This document shows positions 33,972 to 41,706 of a stretch of DNA of 41,706 bases, one piece after another. Position numbers and translations under genes: made by a program. Under the pieces are notes generated by a model. That model searched no databases and had not been told where the DNA came from. It saw nothing but the letters and a program-made list of their open reading frames with translations. Every line of letters starts with the position of its first letter. Positions within the stretch are counted from its first letter, which is position 1. Origin of the DNA: Verrucomicrobiaceae bacterium (GTDB lineage: Bacteria; Verrucomicrobiota; Verrucomicrobiia; Verrucomicrobiales; Verrucomicrobiaceae). The DNA is taken from the NCBI GenBank assembly GCA_027489965.1, contig JAIXZA010000097.1, forward strand, positions 1-41,706, given 5' to 3'.

Positions 33972-35732
33972 TCAGGCAAACAGCTCTGGATAAATAGTCT
34001 CAGCCATTGATCTGCTTTTTGCTAGGATCTCTGGGGCACTGCTCATCTGCATGATCTCCACGGCGAGCCGAGAGCACTCTGCAGCATTGAGTTTTCTCAC
34101 GGCATGTTTGATGCGTGCCACCTGGCTGGATGCGACGCTCAGCTCGCTCAAACCGAGTCCTACAAGCAATGGCGTCAGCTCAATGTCAGCCGCCATTTCA
34201 CCACAGATGCAGACGCGGATGCCAGCCTTTTTGCCAGCTTCTAAGGTCATTTGGATGAGTCTTAGCACAGCGATATGCGTTGGCTGATAGAGATCCGCCA
34301 CGCGCTCATTCAGCCGATCCACCGCCAGGGTGTATTGAATCAGATCATTCGTGCCGAGGCTCAGGAAATCAACCTCCGCAGCGATGAGATCCGCCGACAT
34401 GGCAGCGCTGGGGATCTCGATCATGGCACCGATTTGAATGTCTTCAGGGATCTTTAACCCCTCGGCCATCAGCTCACTAGCGCACTGATCCAGGAGGGCG
34501 CGGGCAGCACGCACTTCTTCCACCCCGCAGACCATGGGAAACATGATGCCTGCGCGGCCATGACAGGCGGCTCTTAGCAAAGCGCGCAACTGTTTGCGAA
34601 AGAGATCTTGGCGCCCGAGTGAGACGCGAATGCCGCGCCAACCCAGGAACGGATTGGGCTCTGGCTCGCCAGAGGCATGGGGATCCACTTTATCACCACC
34701 GATGTCGAGGGTGCGGAAGATGATCTCACCCGGAGCCATGGCTTTCACCGCCTTAGTGTAGCATTCAGCCAGCCAATCCTCAGAACCATCTGGATCTTCC
34801 AGGTGCAGGAACTCGGTGCGGAAGAGCCCCACCTGCTCGGCTCCGCTATCGCGGATGGCGTCCATCTCTTCGATGAACTCAGCATTGGCACACACGTCCA
34901 CTTTGAAGCCATCGCTGGTGATGGCAGGCTCATGACGCGTGATTTGCAGGGCATCCTCGCGAGCATCGGATTGCTCTTCACGGCTGCGATACTTAGCCAG
35001 AGTGGCAGGGGATGGATTCAGGATCAGCAGACCTTCATCGCCATCCAGAAGCACCGGGTCGCCTGAATGCAGTTCATCACAGATATTGTGGAGTCTCACC
35101 ACCGCAGGCAGCGCCAGCGAGCGTGCAATGATGGCCGCATGGGAGTTAGCGCTGCCAGTTTCTAGCGCAAAGCCCAGCACCTTGCTGCGGTCCAGTTGCA
35201 CTGTGTCCGAAGGCGTTAGGTCATGGGCGATGATGATGACCTGATCATCGAACATCGGATGTTGCAGCATCTCGCCACGCAAATGACGCATCACGCGGTG
35301 AGTCACGTCTTTGATGTCTAGGAAACGCTCTCTCAGGTAAGAATCGGCCAGACCGCGCAGGGCATCCATGTGCTTGCACATCAGACGGTAATACACGGCA
35401 TCCACGCAGATCAGTTTTTCCCGCACCGTTTTCTCCACCTGCTTGAGGATGGAGTTATCGTGCAGGATCAGCAGATGCGCCTCGAAGATGTCGGCCTCAG
35501 AGCTGCCTTGCTCATCTTCCATGATCTTTTGCACCGCTTCGATCTCGACGCGCGTCACCTCCAGCGCGGCATGCCAGCGGGCTAGATCACTTTCCACCTC
35601 ATCGGCGGAGATAGGCACTTCATCGGGCTCATCGAAGTGGTCCTTGAGCACATGCACCACGGCATGGGCCACGCCGGAGGAGACAGCGGTGCCTTGCCAG
35701 ATTTTTTCGGTGCTTTTATCGGCTAAATTCAT
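33972..35732 (-). CDS. ptsI: Phosphoenolpyruvate-protein phosphotransferase (PTS enzyme I)
   Basis: This 586-residue protein is a full-length enzyme I, which takes phosphate from phosphoenolpyruvate and passes it to HPr. The N-domain has the phosphorylated His198 in GSANSHAAIIARSL; E. coli-type enzymes have GGRTSHAAI, so the Thr two residues before His is Asn here. The C-domain has FRTEFLHL near 305, RTLDIGGDK near 342-350, FLGWRGIRVS near 363-372, SLGTNDLIQYTLAVDR near 455-470 and the catalytic Cys510 in ICGEMAAD. No GAF domain precedes it, so it is not PtsP. No HPr or EII gene is nearby. The ATG lacks a Shine-Dalgarno sequence and follows a 213-base structured leader. Confidence 0.9.
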   Translation of the reverse strand: MNLADKSTEKIWQGTAVSSGVAHAVVHVLKDHFDEPDEVPISADEVESDLARWHAALEVTRVEIEAVQKIMEDEQGSSEADIFEAHLLILHDNSILKQVEKTVREKLICVDAVYYRLMCKHMDALRGLADSYLRERFLDIKDVTHRVMRHLRGEMLQHPMFDDQVIIIAHDLTPSDTVQLDRSKVLGFALETGSANSHAAIIARSLALPAVVRLHNICDELHSGDPVLLDGDEGLLILNPSPATLAKYRSREEQSDAREDALQITRHEPAITSDGFKVDVCANAEFIEEMDAIRDSGAEQVGLFRTEFLHLEDPDGSEDWLAECYTKAVKAMAPGEIIFRTLDIGGDKVDPHASGEPEPNPFLGWRGIRVSLGRQDLFRKQLRALLRAACHGRAGIMFPMVCGVEEVRAARALLDQCASELMAEGLKIPEDIQIGAMIEIPSAAMSADLIAAEVDFLSLGTNDLIQYTLAVDRLNERVADLYQPTHIAVLRLIQMTLEAGKKAGIRVCICGEMAADIELTPLLVGLGLSELSVASSQVARIKHAVRKLNAAECSRLAVEIMQMSSAPEILAKSRSMAETIYPELFA

Positions 35733-35761
35733 TCAGGGCCTATGATGGGGAGCAGCCCTAC

Positions 35762-35788
35762 CTTTGGCAATCACGAATCGGGCCAAAG
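35762..35788. repeat. Inverted repeat in the enzyme I leader (proximal)
   Basis: CTTTGGC (35762-35768) is exactly inverted as GCCAAAG (35782-35788) with a 13-base loop. It lies 29 bases upstream of the enzyme I start codon on the - strand and could influence its translation. Confidence 0.4.
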
Positions 35789-35845
35789 CCTTGACTCTTT
35801 CGTCACTCAACCTTTGGGAAAGTCACCGGAAGGGCGCTGCGCACT

Positions 35846-35905
35846 GTTGGCAGTGGTTGGCGGTGGTCTCCAAACCATGGCAAACCATTGCCAACAACTG
35901 CCAAC
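35846..35905. repeat. Long imperfect hairpin between lpd-like gene and ptsI
   Basis: GTTGGCAGTGGTTGGC (35846-35861) pairs with GCCAACAACTGCCAAC (35890-35905) with one G-T wobble. Pairing continues inward through GGTGGT and ACCATT with further wobbles, giving a stem of about 22 base pairs around a 16-base loop. It is 40 bases beyond the oxidoreductase stop, so it may end that transcript, but no T-run follows it on the - strand. Confidence 0.6.
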
Positions 35906-35945
35906 GGCTTGCCAGCGATACGCTCTCCCGCCGAACCTTCCCATC

Positions 35946-37358
35946 CTACGATAACTGCTCGGCACACTCCTCGGCTGGGTAGGTCCAGATCTCACTCAGC
36001 GTCGGATGATAATGCGGGATCAGCATGAAGTCCTGCACCGTTGTCCGATGATGCATGGCGATCACGACCTCATGGATCAGCTCCGTCGCATGCGGGCCCA
36101 CACAGGTCGCGCCGAGGATCTCGCCCGTTTCGCGCTGTGCCAGCATTTGCACAAAGCCATCCGTTTCGCCCATGACCATGCTTTTGCCGTGATCAGCAAA
36201 CGGGTAGCTGGCGCTGACAAAGGGAATGCCTTTGGCCGTCAGTTCGGCTTCACCTGCGCCCACAGCCGCGACTTGCGGGTGAGAAAACACGCCAAAAAGC
36301 AGGAGTCGATAGTCCATCGCTTCCGAGGCAGCTTCTTGCTTCAGCAATCGGGCGGCATTTCTCGCGGCGATCTCGCCTTGTTGGATGGCCACATGCACGA
36401 CATCCAGCGGACTGCACACATCGCCTGCGGCGAAGATGTGCGACTGCGTGGTCTGCATCGTGGGTTGGACCACGATTTTTTGATGACTCACAGAGACTCC
36501 GGCGGCTTCGAGATTCAGGCCTTGCGTGGCGGGCTTGCGACCCATCGCCACCAGCACCTGATCCACCGTCACGCTGCGCTCATGGCCGTCATGAAGATAC
36601 TCCAGATGCTTGCGGCCCTGGCTTTCACTCACGCGGTGGATCTTCGTGCCGAGATGGCAGGTGATGCCCCGTGCCGCATAGGCCTTCTCGATCACCTGAC
36701 TGCACTCGGGATTCAGTCCGGTTAAAAACTGAGCACTGCGCTGGATCAGCGTCACCTTGCGGCCGATCCCCTCCAGATAATGCGCCATCTCCAGGGCAAT
36801 CGCCCCGCCTCCCAGCACGGCAAAGCTTTCTGGCAGCTCCTCCGCATCCAGGATGTCATCGCTGGTCCAGTAGCCTGTCTCTGTCAGGCCTGGAATCGGC
36901 GGCACTTGGGCCACCGAACCAGTGGTCACGCAGAAGCTGCGACTGGTGACGTGAAAAGACGCTGTGCCATCTCTTGGCGTGACCGCGATCTCATGGGCTG
37001 AGACAAAGGCCGCATGACCGCGATACAGCACAAAGCGACCATCCTCCAGTTGTCCCTGTCGATACTCGGCAAACTCCGCGATCAACCTCCGTTTCCGGTC
37101 ACGGATGGCTTTCACATCCACGCCTTGAGCTTGCGCCTTCAGGCCAAAGTCGGCGGCATGACGAATCGTCAGATAGCGATCCGCTGACTCGATCAGCGTC
37201 TTGCTGGGCATGCAGCCGCGCAGAATGCACAGGCCCCCCAGCTCTTCCGCGCCATCCACCACCGCCACGCGCAGCCCCAGGGAATGGGCCGTCCTCGCGG
37301 CTGCATAGCCCGCGCTGCCACCACCGATCACGACAAAATCAAAGTTCAGGTCACTCAT
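35946..37358 (-). CDS. Dihydrolipoamide dehydrogenase/mercuric reductase-like flavoprotein
   Basis: This 470-residue class I pyridine nucleotide-disulfide oxidoreductase has the FAD-binding VVIGGGSAGYAAA (9-21), the redox-active disulfide GGLCILRGCMPSK with Cys44 and Cys49, a second Rossmann motif FAVLGGGAIALEMAHYL for NAD(P)H near 180-195, IFAAGDVC near 300 and the dimer-interface HYHPTLSE near the C-terminus. The CILRGC spacing matches the family, but its loop differs from the CVNVGC of true lipoamide dehydrogenases, so the substrate is open. ATG 37358 is preferred over a TTG 14 codons upstream; GGAG lies seven bases before it. No 2-oxo acid dehydrogenase subunits are adjacent. Confidence 0.85.
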   Translation of the reverse strand: MSDLNFDFVVIGGGSAGYAAARTAHSLGLRVAVVDGAEELGGLCILRGCMPSKTLIESADRYLTIRHAADFGLKAQAQGVDVKAIRDRKRRLIAEFAEYRQGQLEDGRFVLYRGHAAFVSAHEIAVTPRDGTASFHVTSRSFCVTTGSVAQVPPIPGLTETGYWTSDDILDAEELPESFAVLGGGAIALEMAHYLEGIGRKVTLIQRSAQFLTGLNPECSQVIEKAYAARGITCHLGTKIHRVSESQGRKHLEYLHDGHERSVTVDQVLVAMGRKPATQGLNLEAAGVSVSHQKIVVQPTMQTTQSHIFAAGDVCSPLDVVHVAIQQGEIAARNAARLLKQEAASEAMDYRLLLFGVFSHPQVAAVGAGEAELTAKGIPFVSASYPFADHGKSMVMGETDGFVQMLAQRETGEILGATCVGPHATELIHEVVIAMHHRTTVQDFMLIPHYHPTLSEIWTYPAEECAEQLS

Positions 37359-37428
37359 GCCTGACTCCAACGACGGAACTCGTTCAACTGCAATCGACAA
37401 TTTGTGCCGAACACCCCAACGCCTGCCG

Positions 37429-38505
37429 TCACTTCTTCAGCCAGCGCTCAAAAAAGGCAACAATCGCCGCGTTCGACTCAAGGTTAGGATCGTGCTTTTC
37501 GCGATTGGTCATGGCCACGCGATCACGATGACCGAGGAGTTGATTCACCGCGCGCAGATGATTGAGCGCAGCCCAGCGCTTGGGCGGATCTTCGGCTCCG
37601 CCAGAGACCAGGAAGGGACGCGGAGCCATCAGGGCCTGAAGCTCGATCAGCTCATGAGCTTCGGCGATGAGTGTTTGATAAGCTCCCGTGCGCGGACTCT
37701 CGGTGGTGATGAGTCCCGGCTTGCGAGTCCGGTTCGGGTCCAGTCCTAGATACCAGGGCTCTTGGTAATTGATGCTCAGTCGCGTTTCATCAAAGACGAC
37801 ACCGGGATCTGACCAGACCGCACAGGCATACTTGTCCCAGAGACAGGCCCCAAACATCGCCCACTTACCGCCATAGGAATGTCCCACCAGGCCAATGCGC
37901 GCCGCATCCACCTCCGGCTGATCGGCCAGAGCCTGCCAGGCATTCGCGGCGATGTAGCCCAGATACGATAGCGGCTGACACTTCGCCTCGGCACTGAGCA
38001 CCGGCTTTCGGGCATCGCCTCCAGGGCTGCCGATGGCCAAGCTGACAAAACCCCGCCGCGTGAGTTGCAGGGCAAAGTCCCGCAACGGCTTGTTGGTTAG
38101 ACCAATGCTCGTTTCAGGATCGTAATACGGCACAAAGACCGCCGGGAAGGGGCCTGGTCCCTTGGGTCGCAGCAGGTAACCTTCCGTCATCTGATCCGGG
38201 GCCACTTGCAGGCGGATGTGTTGTTGGGTGAAATCTTCCCGTGTCGTGGTCGAGAGCACTTCCATTTTCGGATGCGGCAGAACCGCCGGCCACGGGCCCA
38301 TGATCCGCTGCCAATCCGCCAAAATCTCCGCCCGTCGCTGCTGCCATTGTTCCGGCGTGCTGGCTTTCCGACCATCTTTAAAGATCAGCGGCGACCGATA
38401 ACTCCCAAGCTCGTCTGCCCACTCCGCCGGAGGCTGCGTCGGATCTGCGCCCTGGGCGCTGAGACCAAGTCCGAGAAAGAGGCTGGCAAGTTTGAAGAAA
38501 TTCAT
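37429..38505 (-). CDS. Secreted alpha/beta hydrolase (acetyl-xylan-esterase/dienelactone-hydrolase-like)
   Basis: This 358-residue protein begins with a signal peptide (MNFFKLASLFLGLGLSAQG). Its hydrolase fold has PAVFVPYYDPE (121-131), the nucleophile elbow GHSYGG with Ser210, an acid candidate Asp306 in SGGAEDPPKRW and His338 in EKHDPN. An N-terminal block (PEQWQQRRAEILADWQRIMG) recalls acetyl-xylan esterase-related proteins common in Planctomycetota and Verrucomicrobiota. ATG 38505 is chosen because the signal peptide starts there; a longer frame upstream runs through a REP-like palindrome and is not protein-like. The enzyme would act outside the cytoplasm on an ester of unknown identity. 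It is separated by 70 bases from the flavoprotein gene. Confidence 0.8.
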   Translation of the reverse strand: MNFFKLASLFLGLGLSAQGADPTQPPAEWADELGSYRSPLIFKDGRKASTPEQWQQRRAEILADWQRIMGPWPAVLPHPKMEVLSTTTREDFTQQHIRLQVAPDQMTEGYLLRPKGPGPFPAVFVPYYDPETSIGLTNKPLRDFALQLTRRGFVSLAIGSPGGDARKPVLSAEAKCQPLSYLGYIAANAWQALADQPEVDAARIGLVGHSYGGKWAMFGACLWDKYACAVWSDPGVVFDETRLSINYQEPWYLGLDPNRTRKPGLITTESPRTGAYQTLIAEAHELIELQALMAPRPFLVSGGAEDPPKRWAALNHLRAVNQLLGHRDRVAMTNREKHDPNLESNAAIVAFFERWLKK

Positions 38506-38518
38506 GGTCAGGGTTTTG

Positions 38519-38551
38519 GTAGGGACGCGCTGTGCCGCGTCCGATTTGTTC
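38519..38551 (+). repeat. REP-like palindrome, copy 1
   Basis: A GTAGGG head at 38519-38524 leads into a perfect seven-base stem, GGACGCG (38523-38529) with CGCGTCC (38536-38542), loop CTGTGC, then GATTTGTTC. It lies 13 bases upstream of the secreted hydrolase start and is related to the copy at 38662. Confidence 0.7.
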
Positions 38552-38661
38552 GAGGCCGAAGATATCGCGTCCGACTCAGTTCGTCCATAAGTCGCCGCGA
38601 TGTGTCCGTGCTCGATCATGGTTCAGAATCTCCCCCTTCCGCAAGCCCCATCTTCATGTCG

Positions 38662-38694
38662 GTAGGGCCCCGCTGCGCCGGGGCCGACTTATTT
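38662..38694 (+). repeat. REP-like palindrome, copy 2
   Basis: It has the same GTAGGG head (38662-38667) and a seven-base stem, GGCCCCG (38666-38672) with CGGGGCC (38679-38685), loop CTGCGC, then GACTTATTT. Stem bases that differ from copy 1 change in pairs, so pairing is kept. Confidence 0.7.
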
Positions 38695-38704
38695 CGTAAA
38701 GTGG

Positions 38705-38723
38705 CACAGGTTTATAACCTGTG
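38705..38723. repeat. CACAGG-type palindrome
   Basis: CACAGGTT (38705-38712) and AACCTGTG (38716-38723) form a perfect eight-base stem with a TAT loop. It directly follows REP-like copy 2. Palindromes of this look are common interspersed elements in some Planctomycetota/Verrucomicrobiota genomes (recollection, not checked here). Confidence 0.6.
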
Positions 38724-38917
38724 AGGTTCGGCAGGGCAGGATGAATGGATGGTAACCCGATTCCAGTTTGGGAGGTCATCCCTTCAACCACCATCCCAAG
38801 CTCTCGAAAATAGAAGAGCGGATCTCCAAGACCTCAGCAGGTTGTCGGAGTGGCGGCAGCGAGGGAGTCACCCCGATGAATGGCGCACACGGCAAGGCAC
38901 CGTCCCGCGCCTGCGGG

Positions 38918-39530
38918 ATTGCTGGCAAAGCCGTACGACATCTCACCCGTCTTTTAATTCACCTTGCCGCCGAATCCATACTGGCTGCGGTGTGCTTCAT
39001 CCGCGATCACGACGATGTTCTGCCTTGCGCTCAGTTCAGGCATAGCCCCGGTCCCTCGTAGCCTTGGCGAAGTGGGATCGCCCTTTTCCGGCATGAATTT
39101 ATGGATCGTGGTGAACACCACGCCGCCGCTGGCCCGGTTCAGCAGCTCGCGCAAATGCTCGCGCCCGCTGGCCTGCACAGGTGTCTGGCCGAGGATGTCC
39201 GCGCAGCGTTGGAACTGGCCGAAAAGCTGGTCGTCGAGGTCGTTGCGGTCCGTCAGCACCACTAGAGTTGGGTTCTGCATCGCTGGATGCCGCACCACGC
39301 GCGCGGCGAAGAAGAGCATGGAGAAACTCTTGCCGCTGCCCTGCGTGTGCCAGACCACGCCAGCGCGACGGTTGCCCAATTCGCCGCCGTGCATTTCGCG
39401 CGACCAGTAAACACTGGGAGCTTCTTGCAGCATGCTACTTTCGGTGGTGGCCTGCGATGATCTTCTGCAGCGCGTCCTAGTTCGAGTCTTCCTCGAAAAC
39501 AATGAAGTGGTGCAGCAGGTCGAGGAAGCG
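38918..39530 (-). pseudogene. hsdR: hsdR remnant (type I restriction enzyme R subunit, motor region)
   Basis: Read on the - strand from 39530, [17 protein letters not shown] is HsdR-like but meets TAG at 39477-39479. [13 protein letters not shown] follows and meets TAG at 39435-39437. After a frameshift, [16 protein letters not shown] (Walker A), [31 protein letters not shown] and [14 protein letters not shown] (DEAD/H box) are read. TAA at 38954-38956 then interrupts KVN and KTGEMSYGFASN. Intact HsdR has about 1000 residues; only about 200 from the translocase are left, with at least three stops and one frameshift. No hsdM or hsdS is in the window. The remnant begins exactly at the stop codon of the STAND gene. 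Confidence 0.85.
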
Positions 39531-41706
39531 TCAATTTCGGCTTCGCCCCTTCTTGCGGGATTTCTCCAAAGCCGCCTCCTGTTCGATACGCCTCAATTCC
39601 AATATCGCGTTTAATGCTGCCTCTTCGACGGGAAGTGTAGCAGCGGTGCCTTGATTATATGGCGCGGTTATTGGTGTTTCCACACCGAGATGTTGGAGTA
39701 ACTCGCGCGATTTTTCTAATTCATACCAGTTAACGTAAGGTTCCCCGTCTGCCCATGCCCAGATATAAGCACTTTTAGCCAATCGACATGACTCTTCTCT
39801 GTTGCCGATGGCCATCCACAACTCTGCGAGTGCTCTATGACAATGTCCTTCGAGGTCTTGCGAGAAATGTTCGGCTGCATGTTCGGGGGCCTCAAGCTCC
39901 CCCAATTTCACCTTTGCAATAGCGAACCGAATCTCCGAACGGCGGTCAACCTTTCCGGCCTTGTGAGCAAGAGCAACGGCCTGTTGCAGGCTTTGTTTTG
40001 CCCGCTCCCATTCGCCCTTGTCTAAATGCCAGAACCCGCGAAGTCCGGCAAGGTTCCGCACTCCAATGGCGGAGACAGACTGATTTTTAATCTCTGCTTT
40101 GGCCAGTTCTTCTTCAGTCAGACTTCCCCGGAAAAAGAGGTGGACGGCATAATGGTGCGACGCAACGGCGGCAGCGGTTACCGTCATTTCAAACGAGCAT
40201 ATTTCCGTCCACAGCAAATCAGCGTCATCGAATTCACCACACTTCGAGAGCTGTCGGAAACGAGCAAGGCGAATGCTAAGCGCTGCGCCTTTTTTGTATA
40301 TTTTCAGATTTGAAGCCTCAATTGCCAACCGCGTTAGGCGATCTTCCAAAGCCAAGCGATTCTGCTCTCCAGCAGTGCTCGCAAGACTCAAAAGCTGAGT
40401 ACACAGGGAAGCGCAATGCTTCGCCTTGATACTCTTGGTGATTGCCGTTTGCGTAACAGTAAACGATTCTTGGAATGCACGTAGCCGCCGCAGAGCTACG
40501 GCTGCAAACGCAGCAAGCGTGATCCCGCCTCGTTCGTCGAATATCAATGGAGCCTTAGTCCAGTCTTCAGAGAAAAATGGACGCAGAATCGACAGAATCT
40601 CATTGTGCGCCTCAAACCGCATATTGAGTGCGTAAATAAAATTGTTACTAGTAATGAAATGTCGAGCTTCCCTCTCTTTTCCCATTTGAAACATAGCTTT
40701 GACAATGAGTCTCGCATTATCAAAGTCTTCTAGCCCTTGCGCTTGCTCATACGGATCATGCGCTTGCTGAGAGAAATGGTCCACAACACGTTGCCCATAA
40801 TGTGATTTTTCCTCATGTCTTAGTCCACCTGCGGCTATGCCTCGAACGACGGGGTGAAGGTCATATCGTTTCGTAGCACGATCATACTGAAGTAAACCAC
40901 GTCGCTCCAAATCTTTTACGCTTGCCGCGAGTATTGGAGCTGCCTCGCGCATCTCGATCTCCCGTCGGGCTGTAGTCTCGTCAAACTCGGATCTTCGAAA
41001 AAGTGCTTTACGGTAATCTTCAAGCGCACTTTCTCTGTCCCGGTAGGTCATATTTTTCCACTTGGGTCCTTTGCTTGGATCCTTTGGCTTATCGACGATT
41101 TCTGGAATTAGCGAAAGACTCGGATTTAGGGCGGCTAAGGTCGAATAATCGACTGACTCAGATAGTAGGGCGAGGGTAGCAAGGAGTTGGCGATCTTTTT
41201 CTGGAAGCGCCATCAAGGCAACGCTTAGAATTTGATTCCGCTTTTGGACCAAATCTAACTTTGCCAAGTTGAGCGCCCCCCCTCCTTTTGCATCTGCGAC
41301 CCAGGCATCGAAATTTCCTTTATCCAGTATGTAATCAGTAATAAGGCCGGCGAGAACCCCGATAACCAGAGGGTGGCAATCGCAGTGCGTTTTAAGATAA
41401 GCCTGAATATGCTCGGAAGTGCCACTCACGCCACAAGAGCGGATGAGCGACTCAGCATCCGCCGGGCGAAGCCCAGGAAGGCGCTCCCGAAGAACCCCGG
41501 GGATAGGTTGACCACTACGATTAAGCAGCGGGCGGGGCACAAGGCGGGATGTGAGCAAAAGCTTGGATGGAACCGCAGAAGAAAGGGCGCGAAGTAAATC
41601 CTCATCTTCAGGGTTAATAGCCGCACACGGGTCTCTGTCAGAAATCTCATCAGTGAGTCCCGCGTGCTCATCTTGAAGCTGAGCCGCATCATGCCGATGG
41701 TAGGAG
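39531..41706 (-). CDS. STAND/NB-ARC-like ATPase with TPR-like C-terminus (5' end outside window)
   Basis: The frame is open from the stop at 39531 to the right edge, giving 724 visible residues; the true start, P-loop and any N-terminal effector domain are outside. Next to the edge is [14 protein letters not shown], the RNBS-B/sensor strand of NB-ARC proteins, then [18 protein letters not shown] and [13 protein letters not shown] (GLPL-like motif). A winged-helix region ([18 protein letters not shown]) ends in [18 protein letters not shown]-like helices occupy the rest, for example [22 protein letters not shown]. Base composition is lower in GC than the - strand block to its left, suggesting transfer. 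With the hsdR remnant alongside, a phage-defence role is plausible. A MalT-like regulator is the main alternative. Confidence 0.7.
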   Translation of the reverse strand, partial: SYHRHDAAQLQDEHAGLTDEISDRDPCAAINPEDEDLLRALSSAVPSKLLLTSRLVPRPLLNRSGQPIPGVLRERLPGLRPADAESLIRSCGVSGTSEHIQAYLKTHCDCHPLVIGVLAGLITDYILDKGNFDAWVADAKGGGALNLAKLDLVQKRNQILSVALMALPEKDRQLLATLALLSESVDYSTLAALNPSLSLIPEIVDKPKDPSKGPKWKNMTYRDRESALEDYRKALFRRSEFDETTARREIEMREAAPILAASVKDLERRGLLQYDRATKRYDLHPVVRGIAAGGLRHEEKSHYGQRVVDHFSQQAHDPYEQAQGLEDFDNARLIVKAMFQMGKEREARHFITSNNFIYALNMRFEAHNEILSILRPFFSEDWTKAPLIFDERGGITLAAFAAVALRRLRAFQESFTVTQTAITKSIKAKHCASLCTQLLSLASTAGEQNRLALEDRLTRLAIEASNLKIYKKGAALSIRLARFRQLSKCGEFDDADLLWTEICSFEMTVTAAAVASHHYAVHLFFRGSLTEEELAKAEIKNQSVSAIGVRNLAGLRGFWHLDKGEWERAKQSLQQAVALAHKAGKVDRRSEIRFAIAKVKLGELEAPEHAAEHFSQDLEGHCHRALAELWMAIGNREESCRLAKSAYIWAWADGEPYVNWYELEKSRELLQHLGVETPITAPYNQGTAATLPVEEAALNAILELRRIEQEAALEKSRKKGRSRN

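Larger units (their letters stand above)
38506..38917. other. Repeat-bearing intergenic region without a supported gene
   Basis: This 412-base gap holds two REP-like palindromes, a partial third copy (right half, CGCGTCCGACTCAGTTCG at 38566-38583), a CACAGG-type palindrome and a short GC hairpin (TCCCGC 38903-38908 with GCGGGA 38913-38918). Frames read across it give low-complexity Arg/Ser-rich translations and no recognisable protein. On the - strand a shifted frame at about 38860-38905 reads LPCAPFIGVTPS, which might be decayed HsdR sequence (see findings). Confidence 0.6.

Noticed and set aside
35878..35893. TGGCA...TTGC pair resembling a sigma-54 promoter
   Set aside because: The spacing between the GG and GC is too short and the elements are part of the large hairpin.
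36006..36725. 239-codon open frame on the + strand with many His and Met residues
   Set aside because: It lies fully antisense to the flavoprotein gene, whose FAD, disulfide and interface motifs are intact; the composition is that of a reverse-strand shadow.
38506..38619. N-terminal extension of the secreted hydrolase up to 38619
   Set aside because: The extension would translate the REP-like palindrome, and the signal peptide begins at ATG 38505.
38702..38717. TGGCAC sequence resembling a sigma-54 promoter -24 element
   Set aside because: The -12 TTGC element is missing at the right distance; the sequence is part of the CACAGG palindrome.
38749..39061. Two overlapping + strand open frames
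   Set aside because: They are rich in Arg and Ser, lie antisense to the hsdR remnant and over repeat DNA, and show no domain.

Overview
The window is bacterial and looks like chromosome from a Verrucomicrobiota-type organism (Prosthecobacter/Verrucomicrobium-like). That placement is an inference from gene content: a very glycosyltransferase-rich polysaccharide locus, secreted esterases, REP-like palindromes and start codons without Shine-Dalgarno (SD) sequences. I could not test it by database search. No rRNA, tRNA or CRISPR array was seen.

Region 1 (1-30421, all on the + strand) is one long surface or exopolysaccharide biosynthesis cluster. It holds a membrane O-acyltransferase, about fifteen glycosyltransferase-type genes (GT4, GT2, CgeB-like and GT-A/GT8-like), two FkbM-type methyltransferases, a class I methyltransferase, an AsnB-like amidotransferase and the GDP-mannose to GDP-L-fucose pair gmd-fcl. 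It also has a WecA/TagO-like initiating phosphoglycosyltransferase with an unusual C-terminal extension, and two different polymerase/ligase-like membrane proteins. Inferred logic: the WecA-like enzyme primes undecaprenyl phosphate, the glycosyltransferases build a fucose-containing oligosaccharide, methyl, acyl and possibly amide groups decorate it, and the Wzy/WaaL-like proteins polymerise or ligate it. No Wzx flippase, ABC exporter or Wza/Wzc export gene lies in the window. An AT-richer stretch (about 3950-6850) with two tandem paralogous glycosyltransferase-like genes may be a later acquisition. Three gene junctions carry arrays of an octamer related to TTTCAGCC.

Region 2 (30422-31917) has a hairpin that probably ends the polysaccharide operon, then an NtrC-type response regulator. 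Its receiver and Fis helix-turn-helix look normal, but the AAA+ domain has lost the GAFTGA loop and the Walker B aspartate. This recalls VpsR-type exopolysaccharide regulators that work without sigma-54.

Region 3 (31953-38505, all on the - strand and more GC-rich) is a general-metabolism block: a secreted alpha/beta hydrolase, a pyridine nucleotide-disulfide oxidoreductase, an orphan PTS enzyme I-like protein, a secreted esterase-D-like protein and an orphan PotA/FbpC-like ABC ATPase. A 213-base leader with two hairpins precedes the enzyme I gene.

Region 4 (38506-41706) is an accessory boundary. It has REP-like palindromes, two of them related by compensatory changes, then an inactivated piece of a type I restriction hsdR gene. 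Abutting this is the 3' part of a large STAND/NB-ARC-like ATPase with a TPR-like C-terminus, whose start lies beyond the right edge. This looks like the edge of a defence island.
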